Made by a program: the position numbers and the translations under genes
Part shown: in pieces, positions 25,625 through 33,011 of the stretch
Position numbering within the stretch: position 1 is the first letter of the stretch
Layout of the letters: each line of letters starts with the position of its first letter
Source of the DNA: Aquipuribacter sp051216895
Lineage (GTDB): Bacteria; Actinomycetota; Actinomycetes; Actinomycetales; JBBAYJ01
DNA: 64,000 nucleotides
Direction of reading: 5' to 3'
Assembly (NCBI RefSeq): GCF_051216895.1
Contig: NZ_JBPKAO010000009.1
Location: 62,001-126,000 of the forward strand
Notes under the pieces: generated by a model
Told to the model about the DNA's origin: nothing
What the model saw: the letters and a program-made list of their open reading frames with translations, nothing else
Databases searched by the model: none

Positions 25625-26452
25625 TCAGCCCGGTACCGGCGCCTGCGCCTCGCTCCACCGGGCGTGCACGGCGCTGACCGTCAGGACGATGCGCGCCCAC
25701 AGGACGAACGCGGTCGCGAGGGCGGCGACGCCGAGGGCCTCGACGACCGGCAGGGCCTGCACCAGGTCGGCGTCGACCACGCCCGTGAACCCGCCGATCA
25801 GCTGTCCGGCGACGTTCTGCAGGCCCAGGGCCACCAGGAACGCCGCCCACCAGCCGCCGTAGGCGAGGGCGCGTCGCGTGCTGGCCCGGCCGGCGTCGGC
25901 GACGACCTGGTACGGGAACCACAGGCTCACCACGGGGACCAGCCAGCCGAGCCAGGTCCACACCGCCCCTCGGCGCTGGCTGCCCGGCGCGACCTGCTCG
26001 ACGTTGCGCCGGACCGCGGTCAGCCACAGCGCGGTCAGGACCAGGGCGACGAGCTGGGCCACCACGGCCAGCAGCACCACGCCGTCGTAGGCCAGGAAGG
26101 GCTGGGCGCCGCCGGTGAGCGCCGTCTGGGCGAACGCGTCCGAGGCGGGTACCGACAGGAACGCCCCCACGAGGGCGAGCAGCAGCCACACCGCCCCGAC
26201 GCCGACCACGGCACGGCCCAGGGTGGTCACCGGACGGAAGGACGGCGCCGGCGCGGCCCACGCCTGCGCGTACCCGGGGGCGTTCGCGTACCCGGGGGCC
26301 TGGGGGTACCCGGGGGCCGGGGAGTGACCGGGGGGCAGGGCGTCGCCGGCGGGCGGTGCGTAGGGGTCCGACGGGGCGGGGCGCGGCCACGGGGCTGCAC
26401 CGGGGGCCGGGGCCGGGGGCACTCCGGGCGGGGTCCACTGCTGGTCGCTCAT
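25625..26452 (-). CDS. DUF4328 family membrane protein
   Basis: A 275-residue protein with a 70-residue proline/glycine/alanine-rich N-terminal tail containing APGY repeats, then about six membrane helices. The helical core (LTALWLTAVRRNVEQV, then WTWLGWLVPVVSLWFPYQVV) matches the DUF4328 family of actinobacterial membrane proteins. The ATG at 26452 begins MSDQQWTPPG. The repetitive tail is encoded by short GC-rich repeats at 26275-26325, likely prone to slippage. It is divergent from the thioredoxin gene. Function unknown. Confidence 0.75.
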   Translation of the reverse strand: MSDQQWTPPGVPPAPAPGAAPWPRPAPSDPYAPPAGDALPPGHSPAPGYPQAPGYANAPGYAQAWAAPAPSFRPVTTLGRAVVGVGAVWLLLALVGAFLSVPASDAFAQTALTGGAQPFLAYDGVVLLAVVAQLVALVLTALWLTAVRRNVEQVAPGSQRRGAVWTWLGWLVPVVSLWFPYQVVADAGRASTRRALAYGGWWAAFLVALGLQNVAGQLIGGFTGVVDADLVQALPVVEALGVAALATAFVLWARIVLTVSAVHARWSEAQAPVPG

Positions 26453-26543
26453 CCGACGACGGTGACGCAGCCGGTGACCCGCGGTGGTCGGTTCGCCGCC
26501 GTCGGCACCCGTCCGGGTCAACCGGGGCGCAGGGACCCGGCCC

Positions 26544-26569
26544 GGAACACCTCCGGCGCTCCGCCGGTT
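26544..26569 (+). promoter_or_regulatory. Candidate SigR-type promoter of thioredoxin
   Basis: GGAAC at 26544-26548 and GTT at 26567-26569 have an 18-nt spacer, the same as in front of sigR (44215) and the Bcr/CflA exporter (1904). Thioredoxin is a standard SigR target in actinomycetes. Confidence 0.75.
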
Positions 26570-26620
26570 GGCAACGGTGAGCAGCGCCCGAGCACCACGA
26601 CCCCACCAGGAGGAACCAGC

Positions 26621-27010
26621 ATGGCCACCGTCGCCCTCACCGAGGACACGTTCATGGACACCGTCCGCGACAGCGACATCGTCCTCGTCGACTTCTGGGC
26701 CGCCTGGTGCGGTCCGTGCCGTCAGTTCGCGCCCGTCTACGACGCCGCGGCGACCGCCCACCCCGACCTGGTGTTCGGCAAGGTGGACACCGAGGCCGAG
26801 CAGAACCTGGCCGCCCAGGCCGGCATCACGTCCATCCCGACCCTGATGGCCTTCCGTGAGGGCGTCATGGTGTTCGCCCAGCCCGGTGCCCTGCCGGCCA
26901 CCGCCCTGGACCAGGTCATCCAGTCCGTGAAGGACCTCGACATGGCCGCGGTGCACGCGTCCGTGGCCGAGCAGCGGGCCGCGGCGGCTCAGTCGGAGCA
27001 GACCCGCTGA
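26621..27010 (+). CDS. trxA: Thioredoxin
   Basis: A 129-residue thioredoxin with the WCGPC active site (about residue 30) in LVDFWAAWCGPCRQF and the cis-proline in SIPTLMAFREG. It reduces protein disulfides in the cytoplasm. The ATG is preceded by AGGAGGAA. The C-terminal 20 residues (AEQRAAAAQSEQTR) extend beyond the usual 105-110 length. It stands alone with a SigR-type promoter 50-80 nt upstream. No thioredoxin reductase gene is adjacent. Confidence 0.93.
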   Translation: MATVALTEDTFMDTVRDSDIVLVDFWAAWCGPCRQFAPVYDAAATAHPDLVFGKVDTEAEQNLAAQAGITSIPTLMAFREGVMVFAQPGALPATALDQVIQSVKDLDMAAVHASVAEQRAAAAQSEQTR

Positions 27011-27034
27011 GGTCCTGGGCGTCCGCCCGCACCG

Positions 27035-27397
27035 TCAGGTGCTGATGTCGGGGTACGGCATCGAGTAGTGCGCCAGCCGGCGGGCGTACTCCAGCTGGAA
27101 GCCCAGGGGCTCGGCGTGGTCGCGCTCGAACATGGCGATGAACAGCGTGAGCGTGAGGAATGGGTGGGCCCCCATCCCGAACAGCGCCGGGTAGTCGTGC
27201 GTGGCCAGCGCCTGGCGCTCCGCCTCGGTGAACGCGAGCCACGTCGAGGCCTCGCCGAGGGTGGCCGACAGCAGCCGGTTGGCCTCCTCGGCCTCCCACC
27301 ACGCCACGGTCCCGGCCGGGTCGTCCCGGTAGCGCTCGACCAGCTCCGGGTCGCGGTCGACGGTGAACAGGAACTTGTCCAGCAGGTAGACGCTCAT
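27035..27397 (-). CDS. Class III extradiol dioxygenase alpha subunit (LigA-like)
   Basis: A 120-residue small subunit resembling LigA of protocatechuate 4,5-dioxygenase: LLDKFLFTVDRDPELVERYR, then WEAEEANRLL and GAHPFLTLTLF. In that enzyme the alpha subunit caps the active site of the LigB-type catalytic subunit. It is the last gene of a minus-strand operon, overlapping the LigB-type gene by 4 nt. Separate small and large subunits distinguish it from fused gallate dioxygenases. Confidence 0.82.
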   Translation of the reverse strand: MSVYLLDKFLFTVDRDPELVERYRDDPAGTVAWWEAEEANRLLSATLGEASTWLAFTEAERQALATHDYPALFGMGAHPFLTLTLFIAMFERDHAEPLGFQLEYARRLAHYSMPYPDIST

Positions 27398-28293
27398 CGA
27401 GGGCCCTCCGTCCCGGTCGGCGTGGCGAGGTCGGCCGGGACACCGTCCGGGTACCAGGTGAAGTAGGCCTCCCGGGTGTGGAACAGGTCGAGGGAGTCCA
27501 CGTGCGCGGCCTGCTGGCCCTCGCCCGCGACGCCCATCATGAGCATGAAGTCCATGAACCCGTGGGTCGCGTTGCCCGGCAGGTGCAGGCTGTCCAGGGT
27601 GACCTCGGCCAGGGTCTTCTCGATGTCGCCGGTGGCGATCCAGTCGATGGCCCGCAGGTCGAACTCGGGGTCGGGCCCGTGCGGGCCGAACTGGCGCGGA
27701 CCACCGAGCTCCAGGCTCAGGTGGCCGGTGCCGATGACGGCCACGCGCTTGTCCGACGGCCAGGACTCGACCATCTCGCGGATGGCCTGGCCCAGCTGCA
27801 CGAACCGCTTGGGCTGCGGCAGGGGCGGGGCGAAGATGTTGGTGTAGACGGGCGCGATCGGCAGGTCGTTCTGCGGGCGCAGCGTGATGATCGGGCAGGT
27901 CACGGAGTGGTCGATCCGCAGCTCGTTGCTGAAGGCCAGGTCGAAGCCGGCGTCCAGGCCGCTGCGCAGCAGGTGCCCCGACAGGTCGCGGTCACCCATC
28001 ATGTGCATCCGCGGCAGGCCGAACTCGCGCTCCTCGTTGTACCAGTTGGCGTCGTACTGCTCGGCGTGACCGACGAGGAACTGCGGCATGTTGTCCAGCC
28101 ACAGCTGGTGGAAGTGGTCGCTGCCGACCATAACCAGCACGTCGGGCCGGGCCGCGGTGAGGGTCGCGCGGAACTGCTCGACCTTCGCCACCCACTCGTC
28201 GGCGAACGGCGGTCGGTCCTCACCGGTCGCGGTGCTGGCGCGGTAGTAGAACGGGTGGTGGGTCGAGGCGATGACGGCCACGAGCTCGGCCAC
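27394..28293 (-). CDS. Class III extradiol dioxygenase beta subunit (LigB-like)
   Basis: A 299-residue catalytic subunit of the LigB fold, which cleaves a catechol-type ring next to one hydroxyl using Fe(II). Metal-ligand regions are visible: IASTHHPFYYR (about residue 10), VGSDHFHQLWLD (about 58) and a later IGTGHLSLELGG with GNATHGFMDF (His pair). It most resembles protocatechuate 4,5-/gallate dioxygenases. It lies 65 nt downstream of the citryl-CoA-lyase-like gene and overlaps the LigA gene by 4 nt. The aromatic substrate is unknown. Confidence 0.85.
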   Translation of the reverse strand: MAELVAVIASTHHPFYYRASTATGEDRPPFADEWVAKVEQFRATLTAARPDVLVMVGSDHFHQLWLDNMPQFLVGHAEQYDANWYNEEREFGLPRMHMMGDRDLSGHLLRSGLDAGFDLAFSNELRIDHSVTCPIITLRPQNDLPIAPVYTNIFAPPLPQPKRFVQLGQAIREMVESWPSDKRVAVIGTGHLSLELGGPRQFGPHGPDPEFDLRAIDWIATGDIEKTLAEVTLDSLHLPGNATHGFMDFMLMMGVAGEGQQAAHVDSLDLFHTREAYFTWYPDGVPADLATPTGTEGPR

Positions 28294-28358
28294 GGCGACT
28301 CCTTCGTCGGACGGTGCGGAAAGGGTGCGGGGGTGGGGCGGGGTGGGTGCCGGTCGCC

Positions 28359-29219
28359 TCAGCCGGTGCCGGTGCCGGTGCCGGGCTCGGGGCTCGGGAC
28401 GTAGACGGCGTTGCGGTCGACGGACAGGTACACGTCCATCCCGATCGGGTCGCGGTGCTCCTCGGCCAGCTGGCCCAGCAGGCCGGCGGCTCGGGCCAGC
28501 AGGGCGACCCCGCGCAGCATGGGCAGCGGGACGCCGAGGTCGGCCAGGGTGGCGCCGCAGACGCCGGCGCCGTTGAGCGGCAGCGTCCGTCCGAGCACCT
28601 CCGGGGCCACCCGGCCGATGGCCCGGAACAGCCGCAGGTGCGGGCCCAGGGTGCCGTTCTCGGTGGCGATGGCGATCAGGCGCGGGGTGCGGGGGTCGCC
28701 CTCCTTGTGGACCGGGTGGCCCAGGCCGGGCACGAACCGCTTGGCCGCCCGGGTCTCGGTGACGCAGCGTCGGGCCAGGTCGTCCCAGCCCGCGTCATCG
28801 TCGTCGGCCGGCAGTCCGTCGCCCTCGCGGGCGGTGTGCAGCGCCGCGGCCAGGTAGGTACCGGTGTCCTCGGTCACGCCGAGGAACCGCGACCCGCCAC
28901 CGAGCAGGCCGGCGGCCATGGCGCCCTGCAGCGAGTCCGGCGCCGACAGGTAGGTGAGCCGCGCGGCGATGGCGGTGGGGGTGAAGCCGTGGTCGGCGAG
29001 CGCGACGAGGACGGACTCGAACACCGCCACCTGACCCGGCTCCGGGCGCGCTCCGGTGACCATCCACAGGGCGAGCTCGCCGAAGCCGACGTGGCCCATC
29101 AGGTCCTCGGCCAGGTCGTGGCCCAGCAGCGAGATGCTGCGGGTGTCGGACGTGCCGAGCGAGGTCCGGTACCGCGGGCCGGTGCTGGTCGGCTCGTCGC
29201 CGCTGGTCTCGTCGCTCAT
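28359..29219 (-). CDS. Citryl-CoA lyase / citrate-synthase-like protein
   Basis: A 286-residue short member of the citrate synthase fold. The active-site region GLGHPVHKEGDPRTPRL corresponds to the GxGHRVYKxxDPR motif (citrate synthase His320), but the loop that normally supplies the first catalytic His (GPLHGG-like) reads GLLGGGSRF and has none. Loss of that residue fits citryl-CoA lyases, which cleave the CoA thioester rather than make citrate. The ATG at 29219 overlaps the CoA-transferase stop by 4 nt, implying that the transferase provides its CoA substrate. The C-terminus ends in a GTGTGTG tail. Exact substrate not known. Confidence 0.75.
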   Translation of the reverse strand: MSDETSGDEPTSTGPRYRTSLGTSDTRSISLLGHDLAEDLMGHVGFGELALWMVTGARPEPGQVAVFESVLVALADHGFTPTAIAARLTYLSAPDSLQGAMAAGLLGGGSRFLGVTEDTGTYLAAALHTAREGDGLPADDDDAGWDDLARRCVTETRAAKRFVPGLGHPVHKEGDPRTPRLIAIATENGTLGPHLRLFRAIGRVAPEVLGRTLPLNGAGVCGATLADLGVPLPMLRGVALLARAAGLLGQLAEEHRDPIGMDVYLSVDRNAVYVPSPEPGTGTGTG

Positions 29220-30439
29220 CCTCGTCCTCCGGGCAGGGGTGCGTCGTCGGGGCCGGCGAGCCACTCGCGCAGCTGCACGCCGTGCTCGTCCAGGGCGGGC
29301 GGGGGCAGGTCGTAGCCGGCCGGGGTGGCCGAGAACCGCACGGGGTTGCGCACGGTCGGCACGGCGCGCTCGCCCTCGCCGACGGTGACCACGGGTTCCA
29401 GGCCCAGCTCGTCGGCCAGGGCCACGCCCTCGTCGACGGTGTTGATGGGGGCGCAGGGCACCCCGGCGTCCAGCAGGGTGCGGAACCACTCGTCCCGGGT
29501 GCGCGTCATCAGCCGGTCGACCAGCAGGGGACGCAGCGCCTCGCGGTTGGCCGTCCGGTCCTGGTTGTGGGCGAAGCGGGGGTCCTCGAGCAGCTCCGGC
29601 ACGCCGAGCACCTCGACGAGCGTGGCGAACTGGCCGTCGTTGCCGGCGATGACGATGAGCTCGCCGTCGGCCACGGGCAGCGGCTCGTAGGGGAACAGGC
29701 TCGGGTGGGCGTTGCCCATCCGGAACGGCACCGTGCCGCCGGCGACCCAGGCGCTGGTGTGGTTGACCAGGCCGGACAGGGCGGTGGACAGCAGGTTGAC
29801 CTCGACGTGCTGGCCGACGCCGCTGCTCGCGCGATGGGTGAGCGCGGCCAGGATGCCGATGGTCGCCTGCATGCCCGACATCACGTCGAAGACGCTGATG
29901 CCGGCCCGGTAGGGGGACCCGTCGGGGTCGCCGGTCAGGCTCATCAGCCCGGACATCGCCTGCACCATCAGGTCGTACCCGGGCAGCGCGGCGCCGGCGC
30001 CGCCGCCGAAACCCGTGATGGAGGCGTAGACGACCCGGGGGTTGCGGGCGCTGACCGAGGCGTGGTCGAGGCCGTACTTGGCCAGCCCGCCCGGCTTGAA
30101 GTTCTCGATGACGACGTCGGCCCGGTCGGCGAGCTCCTGCGCCAGGGCGAGGTCGGTGGCGTCCTTGAGGTCCAGGCCGATCGACCGCTTGCCGCGGTTG
30201 ACGGCCAGGTAGTACGTGGAGATGTCGTCGCGCACGGGCGGCATCCACGTCCGGGTGTCGTCCCCGCCGCGGCCCTCGACCTTGACGACCTGCGCGCCCA
30301 TGTCCGACAGCAGCATCGACGCGTAGGGCCCGGCCAGGATGCGGGAGAAGTCCGCGACGAGCAGACCGTCCAGCGGTCCGCGCGGCCCGTCGTCCGTCGC
30401 CGCGGTCTCGTGCGTCGACCCGTCGGGTCCGGCAGCCAT
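29216..30439 (-). CDS. Class III (CaiB/BaiF) CoA-transferase
   Basis: A 407-residue family III CoA-transferase. Characteristic elements are the N-terminal GPLDGLLVADFSRILAGPYA and the catalytic aspartate in GYDLMVQAMSGLMSLTG (about residue 164). It moves CoA between carboxylic acids, here probably from a common acyl-CoA to a hydroxy-dicarboxylate or tricarboxylate. It is translationally coupled to the citryl-CoA-lyase-like gene and is the first structural gene after the IclR regulator and its palindromic site at 30462-30477. Confidence 0.88.
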   Translation of the reverse strand: MAAGPDGSTHETAATDDGPRGPLDGLLVADFSRILAGPYASMLLSDMGAQVVKVEGRGGDDTRTWMPPVRDDISTYYLAVNRGKRSIGLDLKDATDLALAQELADRADVVIENFKPGGLAKYGLDHASVSARNPRVVYASITGFGGGAGAALPGYDLMVQAMSGLMSLTGDPDGSPYRAGISVFDVMSGMQATIGILAALTHRASSGVGQHVEVNLLSTALSGLVNHTSAWVAGGTVPFRMGNAHPSLFPYEPLPVADGELIVIAGNDGQFATLVEVLGVPELLEDPRFAHNQDRTANREALRPLLVDRLMTRTRDEWFRTLLDAGVPCAPINTVDEGVALADELGLEPVVTVGEGERAVPTVRNPVRFSATPAGYDLPPPALDEHGVQLREWLAGPDDAPLPGGRG

Positions 30440-30461
30440 GGGGAACTCCTTCGTTCACTGT

Positions 30462-30477
30462 GCGGACATGTGTCCGC
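30462..30477. promoter_or_regulatory. Palindromic operator candidate
   Basis: GCGGACA and TGTCCGC are perfect 7-bp arms around TG, 23 nt upstream of the CoA-transferase start, in the gap after the IclR gene. This is a likely binding site for the IclR protein encoded next door. Half-sites resemble those before cstA (37952-37969). Confidence 0.55.
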
Positions 30478-30539
30478 CGCAAGCATGCGAGCCCTGCGGC
30501 GAGGGTGTCAAGCCTGCGGGCCGGCCGTCGGCGCCGGCG

Positions 30540-31343
30540 TCAGGCCATCGCGCGGGGGAGGGCGTCGATGCGGGCGAAGTCGGCGCTGATGTCCGCGGCG
30601 GTCCGCAGGAGCAGGGGCAGGTGGTGCTCGGTCAGGGTGGCCAGGGTCGTCTCGGCGGCGTGGACGGTGACGTTGACCGCGGCGACGACGCGCCCGTCGC
30701 CGTCGCGCACGGGGGCGGCGACCGAGCGGATGCCGGGCGCGAGCTGCTCGTCGGTGAGCGCCCACCCCTGCGCCCGGACGCCGCGCAGCACCGCCGCCAG
30801 CTCGTCCGGCTCGGGCTGCCAGTGCGCGGTGACGCCGCTGCGGCTGGGCTGGGCCAGGACCGCCGCCAGCTCGTCCGGCTCCAGACCGGCGAGCAGCACC
30901 TTGCCCATGGAGGTCTGCGGTGCGGGGAAACGGGTGCCGATCGACACCTGCAGGGCGATGATCTTGGGGACGGCCACGCGGGCGACGTACACGATGTCCG
31001 AGCCGTCGAGCTGGGCGATCGAGCTGGACTCGCCCGTGCGGGCGACCAGGTCCTCCAGGTGGCTCCGGGCCACGTCCCACAGCCCGAGCGACTGCACGTA
31101 GCGCATCCCCAGGTCGAGCACCCGAGGGGTCAGCGACCAGGCCCCGTCGCGGCTGCGCACGTGGCCCAAGGACTCCAGCGTCAGCAGGATCCGCCGGGCG
31201 GTCGGCCGCGCCAGGCCGGTCGCGGTGGCCACCTCGCTCAACGACATCCGGGGTCGACCGGGCTCGAAGGCGGCGATGACGTCGAGGCCGCGGGCGACGG
31301 CCTCCACGAAGTTGGGGTCGTCGTCGCGGCGGGGCATGGGCAC
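30540..31343 (-). CDS. IclR-family transcriptional regulator
   Basis: A 267-residue IclR protein. The N-terminal winged helix-turn-helix is at residues 12-75 (VEAVARGLDVIAAFEPG, then SLSEVATATGLARPTARRIL), and the C-terminal effector domain follows (YVARVAVPKIIALQVSIGTRFPAP..., GIRSVAAPVRDGDGRVVAAVNV). IclR proteins often control aromatic-acid catabolism (PcaR/PobR-like), which suits the dioxygenase operon just downstream and the divergent amidohydrolase gene. The ligand is probably a pathway intermediate. Its ATG lies 138 nt from the amidohydrolase start. Confidence 0.88.
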   Translation of the reverse strand: MPMPRRDDDPNFVEAVARGLDVIAAFEPGRPRMSLSEVATATGLARPTARRILLTLESLGHVRSRDGAWSLTPRVLDLGMRYVQSLGLWDVARSHLEDLVARTGESSSIAQLDGSDIVYVARVAVPKIIALQVSIGTRFPAPQTSMGKVLLAGLEPDELAAVLAQPSRSGVTAHWQPEPDELAAVLRGVRAQGWALTDEQLAPGIRSVAAPVRDGDGRVVAAVNVTVHAAETTLATLTEHHLPLLLRTAADISADFARIDALPRAMA

Positions 31344-31480
31344 ACCTTGACACGAGCGGCCCCCCCGGAGACAGTGTCAGCACCCAATGCCCGCCAGGCG
31401 GACGGTCGTCCGCTCATCCGCGCCAGCCGCGGTGCCGCGACGGAACGCCTGGCCGGGCCGCACCGGACGAAGGAGTCCCG

Positions 31481-32941
31481 ATGAGCCAGCCGACCCCCAC
31501 CGGCGCCGACCTGAGCCCGGGACGCCCCGTCGTCCTGCGCGGCGGCACCGTCCTGACCATGGACGACGCCCGCACCGTGCTGACCGACGCCGACGTGCTG
31601 GTCGTCGACGGCAGCATCGCCGCCGTCGGGCCCGCCCTGGACGTGCCGGAGGGCACCTTCGAGGTCGACGCCACCGGCGGCATCGTCATGCCCGGCATGG
31701 TCGACACCCACCGCCACATGTGGCAGACGGCCATGCGCGGCTACGGCGCCGACTGGACCCTCACGCAGTACTTCGTCTGGTACTACCTCGAGCACGGCCG
31801 TGCGTTCCGGCCCCAGGACGTCGCGGCGGGCAACCTGCTGTCGGCGATCGAGTCCCTTGACGCCGGCGTGACCACCACGGTCGACTGGTCGCACGGCCTG
31901 CAGAGCGTCGAGCACGCCGAGGCCGCCGTGGACGCGCTGCGCTCGGTGCCCGGCCGGTTCGTGCTGGCCTACGGCAACATCCAGGCCGGGCCGTGGGAGT
32001 GGTCCGACGCCGCCGACTTCCGCGCGTTCGTCGAGCGGTTCCCGCGCAGCGACATGCTCGGCCTGCAGATGGCGTTCGACGTCACGGGCGACCCGGCGTT
32101 CCCCGAGCGACGCGCCTTCGAGGTGGCCCGCGAGCTCGACCTGGCCGTCACCACGCACGCCGGGGTGTGGGGCGCGACCAACGACGACGGCATCCGGCTG
32201 ATGCACGACAACGGGTTCATGGAGGAGCGGACCACCTACGTCCACGCCGCCACCCTCGACCACGACAGCTACCACCGGATCGCCGCGACCGGTGGGTCGG
32301 TGTCGGTGGCCACGGAGTCCGAGCAGAGCTGTGGGCAGGGCTACCCCCCCACCTGGGCCCTGCGCAGCCACGGCATCCCGGTGTCGATCTCCATGGACAC
32401 CAGCGTGTGGATGAGCGGGGACCTGTTCAGCGCCATGCGCAGCACCGTCGGTGCCGACCGCTCGCGCGAGCACATGGAGGCCCACAAGCTCGGCGACACC
32501 GTCACGCACTGCCACCTGCGCGCGGAGGAGGTCGTCGGCTGGGCGACCCGCGGTGGCGCGCAGGGCCTCGGGATGGACTCGCTGATCGGCAGCCTCGAGG
32601 TCGGCAAGAGGGCCGACGTCGTGCTGATCAAGAACGACGCGTCGCCCGTGATGTTCCCCGTGCTCAACCCCTACGGCCACGTGGCCATGCAGGCCCAGCG
32701 CGGCGACGTCCACACCGTCATCGTCGACGGCCGCGTCGTCAAGCACGAGAACCGGCTGGTGGGCATCGACCTGGCCAAGGCGCGCGACGCGGTGGCCGAC
32801 ACCGTCGAGCACCTCAAGGCCGACATGGGCGAGGAGGCCTGGCAGCAGGGCATGAACCCGGACGTGCCCGAGACCAAGGTCCTCGACAACCCCTACACGT
32901 ACACCGAGTTCCGGACCGCCGCGACGCACTCGCAGGCCTGA
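31481..32941 (+). CDS. Amidohydrolase-superfamily deaminase/hydrolase
   Basis: A 486-residue TIM-barrel amidohydrolase. The first metal-binding pair lies in PGMVDTHRHMWQTAMRG (HxH, residues about 75-77), later ligands in THAGVW and YVHAATLD, and the Asp in SISMDTSVWM. This layout is close to the cytosine/8-oxoguanine deaminase and TrzN/AtzB chlorohydrolase group, which remove amino or halogen groups from heterocycles or aromatics. AAGGAG lies 7 nt before the ATG. Divergent placement from the IclR gene ties it to the same catabolic unit. Confidence 0.82.
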   Translation: MSQPTPTGADLSPGRPVVLRGGTVLTMDDARTVLTDADVLVVDGSIAAVGPALDVPEGTFEVDATGGIVMPGMVDTHRHMWQTAMRGYGADWTLTQYFVWYYLEHGRAFRPQDVAAGNLLSAIESLDAGVTTTVDWSHGLQSVEHAEAAVDALRSVPGRFVLAYGNIQAGPWEWSDAADFRAFVERFPRSDMLGLQMAFDVTGDPAFPERRAFEVARELDLAVTTHAGVWGATNDDGIRLMHDNGFMEERTTYVHAATLDHDSYHRIAATGGSVSVATESEQSCGQGYPPTWALRSHGIPVSISMDTSVWMSGDLFSAMRSTVGADRSREHMEAHKLGDTVTHCHLRAEEVVGWATRGGAQGLGMDSLIGSLEVGKRADVVLIKNDASPVMFPVLNPYGHVAMQAQRGDVHTVIVDGRVVKHENRLVGIDLAKARDAVADTVEHLKADMGEEAWQQGMNPDVPETKVLDNPYTYTEFRTAATHSQA

Positions 32942-32945
32942 GACC

Positions 32946-32986
32946 ACCCGCCGCGCCGTCGGTCCCTGCACCTCGGCGCGGCGGGT
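32946..32986. terminator. Terminator hairpin between converging genes
   Basis: ACCCGCCGCGCC (32946-32957) pairs perfectly with GGCGCGGCGGGT (32975-32986), a 12-bp stem in the 70-nt gap between the amidohydrolase gene and the converging GT-C-like gene. Confidence 0.65.
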
Positions 32987-33011
32987 CAGTACGGTCGGGT
33001 GGTGCCTGCTC

